Part shown: positions 1 through 5,594 of the stretch, piece by piece
How positions within the stretch are numbered: position 1 is the first letter of the stretch
Layout of the letters: every line of letters begins with the position of its first letter
NCBI GenBank assembly: GCA_934402515.1
Contig: CAKRTZ010000083.1
Coordinates: forward strand, 1 to 6,086
Direction: 5' to 3'
Length of the DNA stretch: 6,086 bases
Source of the DNA: an uncultured Lachnospiraceae bacterium
GTDB lineage: Bacteria; Bacillota; Clostridia; Lachnospirales; Lachnospiraceae
The notes under the pieces: model-generated
The model's database searches: none
The model's input: only the letters and a program-made list of their open reading frames with translations
Told to the model about the DNA's origin: nothing
Made by a program: the position numbers and the translations under genes

Positions 1-14
1 TTTGAAACTTTTTT

Positions 15-44
15 CTGAAACTTATTCTTTTTGGAATGTTTCAG
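15..44 (-). other. Leader stem-loop (CTGAAAC/GTTTCAG)
   Basis: Positions 15-21 (ctgaaac) are perfectly complementary to 38-44 (gtttcag). An inner pairing of 24-27 (attc) with 34-37 (gaat) extends the stem past a two-base bulge and leaves a six-base loop. On the minus strand it is followed by an A-run rather than a U-run, so it does not look like an intrinsic terminator. In an rRNA leader such a stem could be a processing or antitermination element; that role is an inference. Confidence 0.4.
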
Positions 45-77
45 GGTTGCATTACTGTTTATTTGTCAAGGTGCTTT

Positions 78-97
78 ACAAGCTCTTTCAAGCTTGT
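78..97 (-). other. Leader stem-loop (ACAAGCT/AGCTTGT)
   Basis: Positions 78-84 (acaagct) and 91-97 (agcttgt) form a perfect 7-bp stem with a six-base loop. It lies in the initial transcribed region about 25 to 50 bases downstream of the 127-155 promoter. There is no U-tract on the minus-strand 3' side. An overlapping alternative stem, gtctg 96-100 with cagac 111-115, would compete with it. Confidence 0.4.
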
Positions 98-126
98 CTG
101 TTGTGTTTATCAGACGCAACTCATTT

Positions 127-155
127 AATATAACACAGTATTGTTTGTCTGTCAA
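127..155 (-). promoter_or_regulatory. Strong sigma-A promoter pointing off the left edge (putative rRNA operon promoter)
   Basis: Read on the minus strand: TTGACA (-35, 155-150), a 17-base spacer, then TATATT (-10, 132-127). The spacer ends in TGT, giving an extended -10 (TGnTATATT). Upstream, about 156-200 is extremely A-rich on the transcribed sense strand, as expected of an UP element that binds the RNA polymerase alpha C-terminal domain. Consensus boxes, optimal spacing and an UP-like tract are characteristic of rRNA and other stable-RNA promoters. The start site should lie near 120. The downstream gene is outside the window. Confidence 0.8.
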
Positions 156-174
156 CAACTTTTTTAAATTATTT

Positions 175-201
175 TTTGAAATATTTTTTAGATATTTCAA
201 A
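175..201 (-). repeat. AT-rich inverted repeat abutting the tRNA 3' end
   Basis: Positions 175-184 (tttgaaatat) and 192-201 (atatttcaaa) are perfect reverse complements with a seven-base loop. The repeat begins at the base next to the tRNA discriminator base (202). On the minus strand it is followed by A-rich, not U-rich, sequence, so it is a poor intrinsic terminator. It also sits inside the A-rich region upstream of the 127-155 promoter and may simply reflect that UP-like composition. A role in 3'-end processing of the tRNA is possible but unproven. Confidence 0.5.
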
Positions 202-289
202 CGGAGAAAGAGGGATTTGAACCCTCGCGCCGGTTGCCCGACCTACACCCTTAGCAGGGGCGCCTCTTCAGCCTCTTGAGTATTTCTCC
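202..289 (-). tRNA. tRNA-Ser (anticodon GCU)
   Basis: On the minus strand this 88-base segment folds as a class II tRNA. The acceptor stem GGAGAAA (289-283) pairs perfectly with TTTCTCC (209-203), and discriminator G is at 202. The D arm is closed by CTC/GAG. The anticodon arm CGCCC/GGGTG carries the seven-base loop CTGCTAA with anticodon GCT at 255-253. A long variable arm typical of serine tRNAs follows, then the T arm GAGGG-TTCAAAT-CCCTC. It reads AGC and AGU serine codons. No CCA is encoded: the bases after the discriminator read TTTG, so the 3' end must be added by CCA-adding enzyme. It has its own consensus promoter at 352-380. Confidence 0.97.
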
Positions 290-321
290 TTAGCCTGAAC
301 AAGCTCACTACCAATGTTCAA

Positions 322-346
322 TTGCGTCCCACATTTCGTGACGCAA
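322..346 (-). other. Hairpin at the start of the tRNA-Ser leader
   Basis: Positions 322-328 (ttgcgtc) and 340-346 (gacgcaa) form a perfect 7-bp GC-containing stem with an 11-base loop. It begins about five bases after the -10 box, so it would be the 5' end of the tRNA precursor. No U-run follows on the minus strand, so it is unlikely to terminate transcription. The TTGCGTC half recurs at the same place in the other stable-RNA leader (113-119). Confidence 0.5.
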
Positions 347-351
347 AAATT

Positions 352-380
352 ATTATACACAGTCCTATTTACTTTGTCAA
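352..380 (-). promoter_or_regulatory. Consensus sigma-A promoter of tRNA-Ser
   Basis: On the minus strand: TTGACA (380-375), exactly 17 bases, then TATAAT (357-352). Both hexamers are perfect matches to the vegetative consensus. Transcription should start near 345, leaving a leader of about 55 bases before the tRNA at 289. The -35 box contains the TGA stop codon (379-377) of the fumarase beta-subunit gene, so the promoter begins inside the upstream coding sequence. Perfect boxes fit the high demand for stable RNA. Confidence 0.9.
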
Positions 381-931
381 ACATTTTTTTGATATTGTTT
401 GATTGCTGTTTCATAAAGGTTATTTCCTTGCGCATCAATGACCACAATCACGGGGAAATTCACCACTTCCAGTTTGCGGATTGCTTCCGTTCCCAGATCA
501 TCATAGGCAATCACTTCAGACTTTGTAATCGCCTTGGACAATAAAGCTCCTGCTCCGCCTACTGCTGCGAAATAAACAGACTGGTTCCGGACAATGGCAT
601 CCCGGACAGCCTGGCTGCGTTTTCCTTTGCCTATCATGCCTGCCAATCCCAGGTCCAGCAATGTCGGAGCATATTTGTCCATCCGGCTGGCCGTAGTTGG
701 CCCTGCCGATCCGATCGGTCTTCCTTCCCGCGCAGGAGAGGGTCCCATATAATAGATTACATTTCCAGGGAGTTCCAATGGTAACGCTTCCCCTGCATCC
801 AAAGCTTCCTGCATTCTTTTATGTGCGGCATCTCTTGCCGTGTAAATGGTACCGGAAACATAAACATAGTCCCCGGCTTTTAACGTTGCTGCCGTTTCTC
901 TATTAAAAGGTGCAGTAATATGTCGATCCAT
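377..931 (-). CDS. fumB: Class I fumarate hydratase, beta subunit (fumarase/tartrate dehydratase C-terminal type)
   Basis: This is a 184-residue protein matching the C-terminal (beta) half of iron-sulfur class I hydro-lyases. With the alpha subunit encoded upstream it would interconvert fumarate and L-malate in the cytoplasm. Visible family signatures are SGTIYTARDAAHKRM (about residues 26-40), GPTTASRMDKYAP (78-89), GMIGKGKRS (98-106), a glycine-rich AAVGGAGALL (122-131) and VVNFPVIVVIDAQGN (156-170). The length is normal for a separate beta subunit. I chose the ATG at 931 because GAGGA lies five bases before it and the product begins like family members. The frame is open to an ATG at 952, but that start has no ribosome binding site and would add seven unusual residues. 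The closely related tartrate dehydratase beta subunit cannot be excluded by sequence alone. The stop codon is embedded in the tRNA promoter. Confidence 0.93.
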   Translation of the reverse strand: MDRHITAPFNRETAATLKAGDYVYVSGTIYTARDAAHKRMQEALDAGEALPLELPGNVIYYMGPSPAREGRPIGSAGPTTASRMDKYAPTLLDLGLAGMIGKGKRSQAVRDAIVRNQSVYFAAVGGAGALLSKAITKSEVIAYDDLGTEAIRKLEVVNFPVIVVIDAQGNNLYETAIKQYQKNV

Positions 932-936
932 ACTAA

Positions 937-941
937 TCCTC
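937..941 (-). promoter_or_regulatory. Ribosome binding site that fixes the fumarase beta start
   Basis: On the minus strand GAGGA (941-937) precedes ATG 931-929 by five bases. It supports the inner start over the upstream in-frame ATGs at 952 and 943, which have no comparable Shine-Dalgarno sequence. Confidence 0.75.
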
Positions 942-985
942 ATTTCTACCATATTATAGAAGACATCTGTTTGGTTTTGATAATT

Positions 986-1828
986 TTACAAGGTTCTGAC
1001 ACTGTGTCGATTCACGTGGCAGCACATGTTAACTGCCACCGGCAGACCTGCAATGTGAGTCGGGTATACATTAATATTTACTGCCAGTGCTGTCACTGTT
1101 CCTCCCAGACCGCCCGGACCGATCCCTGTTCCATTGATTCTCTGCAACAGTTCTTTCTCCATTTCCTGTACATAAGGGATATCAGAATGCTGATCCACCG
1201 GACGCGTCAGTGCTTTCTTGGCAAGCAGCGCGCACTTTTCAAAGGTTCCTCCAATTCCTACTCCCACAACCATAGGCGGGCAGGCATTCGGGCCGGCATC
1301 TTTCACAGCCGTTAGAATTGCTTCCTTAACCCCCTCCATGCCATCTGCCGGTTTCAGCATAAACACCCGGCTCATGTTTTCACTGCCAAAGCCTTTTGGT
1401 GCCACAGTGATTTTCACCTGTTCTCCCGGTACAATCTCATAATGTACCACTGCAGGTGTATTGTCCTTTGTGTTCTCCCTGAGCAAAGGGTCTGACACCA
1501 CAGACTTACGGAGATATCCTTCTGTATATCCCTGACGTACCCCCTCATTAATTGCGTTTTCCAGACTGCCCCCTTCAAAATGAACATCCTGGCCGATTTC
1601 CATAAAAATCACGGCCATTCCCGTATCCTGGCAGATAGGGATCATGTCGTTTCCTGCAATCTGGAGATTTTCCTGCAGCTGCTCCAAAATCTGTCTGCCC
1701 AGCGGCGATTCTTCTCGCTGCACAGCATTCTTCATAGCATTCCCCATATCTGGAGAAAGGAAATGGTTTGCCTCGATACACATCTCCCTAATGTTACGAG
1801 TGATTTCATTCACCTGTATTGTTCTCAT
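986..1828 (-). CDS. fumA: Class I fumarate hydratase, alpha subunit (iron-sulfur, fumarase N-terminal type)
   Basis: This 280-residue protein is the alpha half of a two-subunit, oxygen-labile class I fumarase, catalysing reversible hydration of fumarate to L-malate. The three cysteines expected to hold the [4Fe-4S] cluster are visible: C66 in the CQDTG motif, C183 in AGPNACPPMVVGVGIGG, and C269 or C270 in NMCCHVNRH. Other family blocks are VAPKGFGSENMS (142-153) and GTGIGPGGLGGTVTA (233-247). Length is typical. GGGAG lies about eight bases before the ATG, inside the end of the HIT gene, whose stop is only three bases upstream, so the two are probably co-translated. The beta-subunit start lies 54 bases downstream. 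In an anaerobe this pair would serve a reductive or partial TCA branch (inference). L-tartrate dehydratase alpha is the main alternative. Confidence 0.94.
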   Translation of the reverse strand: MRTIQVNEITRNIREMCIEANHFLSPDMGNAMKNAVQREESPLGRQILEQLQENLQIAGNDMIPICQDTGMAVIFMEIGQDVHFEGGSLENAINEGVRQGYTEGYLRKSVVSDPLLRENTKDNTPAVVHYEIVPGEQVKITVAPKGFGSENMSRVFMLKPADGMEGVKEAILTAVKDAGPNACPPMVVGVGIGGTFEKCALLAKKALTRPVDQHSDIPYVQEMEKELLQRINGTGIGPGGLGGTVTALAVNINVYPTHIAGLPVAVNMCCHVNRHSVRTL

Positions 1829-1831
1829 CCG

Positions 1832-2245
1832 TTATTCTCCCAGAATCTGTGCTTTGACTGCATCCAGTTCTTCCGCTGTAGCTTCTCCGGATTTCATTTG
1901 AATCGGCTGGCCGTCGTCCTCATAACGGGGAATTAAATGCATGTGAAAATGGAAGACAGTCTGTCCGGCCACTTCCCCATTATTTTGTATTACATTAAAT
2001 CCGTCACAATTCAGTTTTTCTTTCATTCTGGCTGCCATTTTCTTTGCCAGGATCATTGCCTTGCCCGCAGTTTTCTCCGGAAGTTCAAACAGGTTTGCCG
2101 CATGCTCTTTGGGCAGGATCAATGCATGTCCTCTGGTAGCAGGACCCAGATCCAGAATCACACGAAAGTCTCCATCTTCATACAACGTTCTCGAAGGAAT
2201 TTCCCCATTCGCAATCTTACAGAAAATACAATTCTCGTCTCTCAT
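1832..2245 (-). CDS. HIT-family (HINT-like) nucleotide hydrolase
   Basis: This is a 137-residue small cytosolic protein of the histidine triad superfamily. The triad HFHMHLIPR places H99, H101 and H103 at the active site; H101 would be the nucleophile that forms the nucleotidyl intermediate. An N-terminal CIFC (C6, C9) with H48 and H99 matches the zinc site found in many bacterial HINT proteins. RGHALILPKEH (38-48) and NVIQNNGEVAGQTVFH (84-99) are standard family blocks. HINT enzymes hydrolyse AMP-lysine or other purine phosphoramidates in vitro, but the physiological substrate is usually unknown. GGGAG sits six bases before the ATG. The gene begins 33 bases after the flavodoxin-SCP2 gene, in a purine-rich gap without visible structure, and ends three bases before the fumarase alpha start. 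Its link to fumarase is probably only operonic. Confidence 0.95.
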   Translation of the reverse strand: MRDENCIFCKIANGEIPSRTLYEDGDFRVILDLGPATRGHALILPKEHAANLFELPEKTAGKAMILAKKMAARMKEKLNCDGFNVIQNNGEVAGQTVFHFHMHLIPRYEDDGQPIQMKSGEATAEELDAVKAQILGE

Positions 2246-2278
2246 CTTTTTCTCCCATTCTTTTATCTTTTCTATCTT

Positions 2279-3277
2279 TTATTCCTGAGTAAAAGGAAAA
2301 ATCAGATCCAGCATCCGCAGGATTTTGAAATCTCCCTTCATCTTCATATCTCCGCCCATAAAGGCACGTTGAAAAGTCTGTTTTCCATCCACGATGTTCT
2401 GAATCGTATCCGTCGTAGTCTGAATCTCCATATCACAGTCATCAGGGACTTCATATCCGCATTGAAACTGTGTATGATCTACTTTCATGGTTAATGGCAT
2501 ACTGCGCCCCTCAAAAAGAATCTTATACACGGCCCTGAACCCCGGTTGCGGTTTGAAACAATCCCGGAATTCTTTTACAAATTCCGTTTGTTTCTCTCCA
2601 TCACTGTTTCCCATCATATCACGGAACAGACTTGTGAGTTCCTGAATATCCTCTTTTTGCTTTTGTACATACTGTTCATCCGAGGCATATTGAGACAGCT
2701 GTTCTGATTCCTGCGGAGTCAGATCTATATTTTTTATAACGGCCACGCGCTGTTTTACTGCCTGATTGCTTGCCGGCAGACTTTTCATCTTCTGGTTGAT
2801 CGTGCGGTACATATTCTCCGCTTTCTTCTCAATCAGTGTGTTATAATCCTCGTTCATTTCCAGCGTCAGTGTGTCTGCAATATATCCGCAGATGCCGCTG
2901 CAGGGAAGTCCACCCAGTATTTCCCATGCAGATGCCAGAGTTGTCTTCCCTTCACGTTCTCCATAGGTAGTCGACATCACAATCGGGCACATATAAATAT
3001 GACTGATTTTTTCTTTGTCGCCATAGAGCCAGCACGCATCCAGAAACTGCTGCATGAATCCACCAATTCCAAACCATTCAATGGTGGTTGCCAGAATAAT
3101 GCCATCTGCATTTTTCAAAGTCTGCGGCAGCGTGGTAATTCCGTTTTTCAGTTCATACAGGTTATAACGTTCTACTTTGACACGCAGTTCTTCCAATACT
3201 TCCTGCATTTTGTTGATCACATAAAGCGTTGGGTCATCCAGCATGCCTCTGCCGCCGTAATAGATATTTATATTCAT
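2279..3277 (-). CDS. Flavodoxin-like / NAD(P)H-dependent reductase-type domain fused to a C-terminal SCP2 sterol-carrier-like domain
   Basis: This is a 332-residue soluble protein. The N-terminal part (about 1-165) has the alternating alpha/beta pattern of flavodoxin-like FMN reductases: strand MNINIYYGG, LKNADGIILATTIEWFGIGGFMQQFLD (54-80), and an STTYGEREG loop with GGLPCSGICGYI (102-132). The middle (170-245) is charged and helical. The C-terminal part (about 245-332) resembles the SCP2 lipid-binding fold: LTMKVDH, strands ending in MEIQTTTDTIQNIVDGK, then AFMGGDMKMKGDFKILRML. SCP2-like domains form a hydrophobic tunnel, so a lipid-linked or hydrophobic substrate is plausible, but the reaction is unknown. 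The usual serine/threonine-rich FMN phosphate loop after strand 1 is replaced by GGRGMLDDP, so cofactor binding is uncertain. The ATG overlaps the rhomboid stop by four bases (ATGA), and GGAG lies about eight bases upstream. Confidence 0.78.
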   Translation of the reverse strand: MNINIYYGGRGMLDDPTLYVINKMQEVLEELRVKVERYNLYELKNGITTLPQTLKNADGIILATTIEWFGIGGFMQQFLDACWLYGDKEKISHIYMCPIVMSTTYGEREGKTTLASAWEILGGLPCSGICGYIADTLTLEMNEDYNTLIEKKAENMYRTINQKMKSLPASNQAVKQRVAVIKNIDLTPQESEQLSQYASDEQYVQKQKEDIQELTSLFRDMMGNSDGEKQTEFVKEFRDCFKPQPGFRAVYKILFEGRSMPLTMKVDHTQFQCGYEVPDDCDMEIQTTTDTIQNIVDGKQTFQRAFMGGDMKMKGDFKILRMLDLIFPFTQE

Positions 3278-4287
3278 TGCGTTTGCTCCGCCCTTTCTTC
3301 CACTTTCAGAAATCGTTGTATCAGTAAGGTTAGCAGAAAGCCGGTAAGAAGTCCTCCTACATGCGCCATATTGTTGACCTCAGCGCTTGCTGCTCCACTA
3401 TAAACAGAAAGTACAATCATCAGGACAATTCTTCTGGTGGTGATCTGTTCCAGCCGTCCATGGTGTAAAAGTACCAGTGCCAGTAACATTCCGATGATTC
3501 CGAATACAGCTCCACTGGCTCCCACCGAACTATAGAAGCCTGTGAACCATTCATACAGCATGGAAAGCAGATTTCCTCCCACGCCTGCTGCCAGATAAAG
3601 TATGCCGAACCAGCCATGCCCCAGATAGCGTTCCGCAATATCTCCCGTAAAATAGAGTAAAAGCATATTGCTAAACAAATGGTTTAAATCCACATGTAGA
3701 AACAATGCCGTGATAATTCGATACCATTCTCCATCTGTAAGAATATTTTCCAGGCTGAATGCTCCTATATTATACAGCAAATCTCCCGTAAATGTACATG
3801 CAAAAAAGACAAGCACGTTGATGCAAACCAGCCCCATGCTGACCCAGGGGAAATTTACCGGATCAAAGTTCTTCTTTTTCATCGCTGCCGGTTTCTGCAA
3901 AAGGAACTGCTCGATTCTCCCGCGAAGTCCTCCCATATCACTGCACTGGTTTTCATAAAGGACCAGCTCCCGCGTATAGGGTTGAATGACCCAGCAATGA
4001 TCATCGTTTTCCGTCAGCACTCTTGCCCCGGACAAATCTGCTGTAATCAGCACTGTCAGCAATTCTACCGGTCGGTTATCTCTCACCGTCAGTGTCCGGC
4101 GCAGACTCTCTTTCATCTGTAGATGCTGCTCCGGTGTCCATTCCTGCTGATCCGGACACTCCAGGCATAAAACAGCCCGGCATTTTTCTCCTTCCATGCA
4201 GAAGAAGGCGCGAATATTGTTTTTTCCTGTCAGGATTTTCTGATATCCCACGGATAGCAGAAAACGTTCAAATTGTTCCATCATCAT
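3274..4287 (-). CDS. Rhomboid-family intramembrane serine protease with N-terminal soluble domain
   Basis: This 337-residue membrane protein would cleave transmembrane substrates within the bilayer. The catalytic dyad is visible: S258 in SVGASGAVFG (GxSG) and H309 in NNMAHVGGLLTGF. The EWYRIITALFLHVDLNHLFSNM block carries H203 and N207, matching the HxxxN oxyanion-side motif. About six membrane segments are seen between 148 and 327. The first 140 or so residues are a soluble domain of unknown function with cysteines at 30, 36, 41 and 44 (including CLEC) and further ones at 98 and 115; MKKKNF just before TM1 suggests this domain is cytoplasmic. Three consecutive ATGs begin the frame, and an upstream in-frame TAA at 4299-4297 limits extension. 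The nearest GAGG is about 18 bases from the first ATG, so initiation may depend on coupling to the FHA gene, which stops 20 bases upstream. Its substrate is unknown. Confidence 0.92.
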   Translation of the reverse strand: MMMEQFERFLLSVGYQKILTGKNNIRAFFCMEGEKCRAVLCLECPDQQEWTPEQHLQMKESLRRTLTVRDNRPVELLTVLITADLSGARVLTENDDHCWVIQPYTRELVLYENQCSDMGGLRGRIEQFLLQKPAAMKKKNFDPVNFPWVSMGLVCINVLVFFACTFTGDLLYNIGAFSLENILTDGEWYRIITALFLHVDLNHLFSNMLLLYFTGDIAERYLGHGWFGILYLAAGVGGNLLSMLYEWFTGFYSSVGASGAVFGIIGMLLALVLLHHGRLEQITTRRIVLMIVLSVYSGAASAEVNNMAHVGGLLTGFLLTLLIQRFLKVEERAEQTQ

Positions 4288-4307
4288 AATGATAACTTAG
4301 CACATCC

Positions 4308-5552
4308 TCAACAGTATGTAAAATTCAATTTTCCCAATCCGATCCGGTCTCCCACATGAATCTCCACCTTGCGGTCCGGTTCCAACCGCACTCCATTCAC
4401 ATAAGTTCCATTGGTGGAGTGCAAATCTATGATAAGCATATGGTCTTCCTCCCTCACAAAGCGGGCATGCATCCGGCTGATCGTTTCATCCTCCAGCACA
4501 TAATCCGCAAACTCACCTTTCTTCCCGATAACCAGTGGAAGATTTCCCAGTGAGATCCACCGCTGCCACTCCTGCCCCATTCCCTGCAGTCCTCTTTGTG
4601 TCAGCAATTCTCCCTGAGCCAGATATACGGTCTTTTCGGATTCCGTCTCCTGCTCCCTGTTCATCGGCTCCCACACCTGGGAATGTTTGACCGTCCTCCC
4701 GCCTGTCCCCTCCTCTTTCTTTCCACCATGCAGCCAGCTAAGTAAAGCGCATACCGCAGTCATCACCGCCAGAATCATGATTCCTGTTAATGCAAGCTGT
4801 TCTTTTCCCGTGAGTTCATACTGGTACAGAACCCATACACACAGCAATAAGGATACAAGACTGACCGCCAATGCACCCTTCTGTACCAGGAATCTCCCAG
4901 ACAGGGCTTTCCCTTCCTCAGGATTCCAACTTTCTGTTTCTAACTGCAGATTTTCCTCTGTCTGCATATCCGGCGCTTCTATCCCGCTTTCCGGCAAAAT
5001 TTCCTGTGTTTCTTCTGGATCCTCCAGGCACTGTTCCAGCGTGCGAAGAGTGAAATTTGGTCCTGATACTCCCTCATAAATACGATACGCTAAGTCCACC
5101 GCCCTCTGTTGATTATAATCAGCCTGCTCCACCAGATATTGTGCCAGAGAAAGAAGGTTCTCGTTTTCTGTGGGATTTAGAAAAGGATCATAAACAAAAT
5201 AATACTTTTTTACATCCATATCGCAAAATATCAGTTCCGGTTTTAAAACCACCTTTTCCCGATCCAGCAAGTGTCGATCACATTCCCGAAGGACATGGAT
5301 TACTTCCCTGACAAATGTTCTTATTTCTTCTTCCCGAAGCTCCCTGCCTGTCCACAGATCCCCCAGCACTTTACAGGATGTCACATCATAAAGCAAATAC
5401 GTCTGTTCGTTCACTTGCTGCTGTCTGCATGGCAAAAGCTCCGGCAGCGGATTTTGCAGCAGCATTGTCCATTCAAACGAGGTATCTGCCTCCTTTTCGC
5501 GGCGCAGATAGCAATGTTCCGCCTGTCTGATATATCCATATAATTCTTTCAT
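4308..5552 (-). CDS. Membrane-anchored FHA-domain protein (DUF6382-like N-domain)
   Basis: This 414-residue protein has three parts. Residues 1-180 form a cytosolic domain that, from memory, resembles DUF6382 of clostridial FHA proteins (NPLPELLPCRQQQV and YLLYDVTSCKVL are characteristic). A glutamate-rich linker (180-215) follows, then two hydrophobic segments (about 227-244 and 252-274) that would place both ends in the cytoplasm. The C-terminal FHA domain (about 339-414) has intact phosphothreonine-binding motifs: VIGKKGEFADYVL, ISRMHARF (S359, R360, H362) and DLHSTNGTYVNGVRL (N381). FHA domains bind phosphothreonine partners, which implies a Ser/Thr kinase elsewhere in the genome. I chose the ATG at 5552 because AGAGG lies five bases before it; a GTG in frame at 5576 lacks a ribosome binding site. 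The gene begins 42 bases after the TadE-like gene. Such proteins often flank Tad pilus clusters (recollection), so a regulatory role there is an inference. Confidence 0.88.
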   Translation of the reverse strand: MKELYGYIRQAEHCYLRREKEADTSFEWTMLLQNPLPELLPCRQQQVNEQTYLLYDVTSCKVLGDLWTGRELREEEIRTFVREVIHVLRECDRHLLDREKVVLKPELIFCDMDVKKYYFVYDPFLNPTENENLLSLAQYLVEQADYNQQRAVDLAYRIYEGVSGPNFTLRTLEQCLEDPEETQEILPESGIEAPDMQTEENLQLETESWNPEEGKALSGRFLVQKGALAVSLVSLLLCVWVLYQYELTGKEQLALTGIMILAVMTAVCALLSWLHGGKKEEGTGGRTVKHSQVWEPMNREQETESEKTVYLAQGELLTQRGLQGMGQEWQRWISLGNLPLVIGKKGEFADYVLEDETISRMHARFVREEDHMLIIDLHSTNGTYVNGVRLEPDRKVEIHVGDRIGLGKLNFTYC

Positions 5553-5557
5553 CTTTT

Positions 5558-5562
5558 CCTCT
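5558..5562 (-). promoter_or_regulatory. Ribosome binding site that fixes the FHA-protein start
   Basis: AGAGG on the minus strand (5562-5558) is followed by five bases and the ATG at 5552-5550. This favours the inner ATG over the in-frame GTG at 5576, which would prepend eight charged residues without a good Shine-Dalgarno. Confidence 0.75.
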
Positions 5563-5594
5563 TTCCCTATTCTCACTTTATGTGTTTTCCACTA

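Larger units (their letters stand above)
1..120 (-). other. Structured, ORF-free leader of a transcript leaving the left edge (probable rRNA operon leader)
   Basis: This is the stretch downstream of the strong minus-strand promoter at 127-155. No credible coding frame with a ribosome binding site is seen on the minus strand. It holds several inverted repeats: 78-84 with 91-97, 96-100 with 111-115 (overlapping, so mutually exclusive with the first), and 15-21 with 38-44. A strong UP-like promoter, a long structured untranslated leader and the neighbouring tRNA gene are typical of bacterial rRNA operons, so a 16S gene beyond position 1 is my best guess. The 16S sequence is not visible. The alternative is a long 5' UTR of a protein gene or another stable RNA. 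Confidence 0.5.

Noticed and set aside
31..279. 82-codon plus-strand open frame across the promoter region and tRNA
   Set aside because: It covers a confidently folded tRNA and two-box promoter DNA on the opposite strand, and has no family resemblance.
322..346. Hairpin considered as a terminator for the fumarase operon
   Set aside because: It lies downstream of the tRNA promoter start and is followed on the minus strand by TTGAAC rather than a U-run.
932..952. Upstream in-frame starts for the fumarase beta subunit (952 and 943)
   Set aside because: Neither has a Shine-Dalgarno, whereas the ATG at 931 has GAGGA at five bases and gives the normal family N-terminus.
953..981. Possible internal promoter before fumarase beta (TATAAT at 958-953, minus strand)
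   Set aside because: The -10 is perfect, but at 17 bases upstream the sequence is ATCAAA, only three of six matches to TTGACA; AT-rich gap DNA explains it better.
1937..2494. 185-codon plus-strand open frame
   Set aside because: It runs antisense to the HIT gene and the end of the flavodoxin-SCP2 gene; the product is histidine/phenylalanine-rich low-credibility sequence typical of a shadow frame.
2999..3403. 134-codon plus-strand open frame
   Set aside because: It lies opposite the flavodoxin-SCP2 and rhomboid genes, whose domain motifs are clear, and has no recognisable domain of its own.
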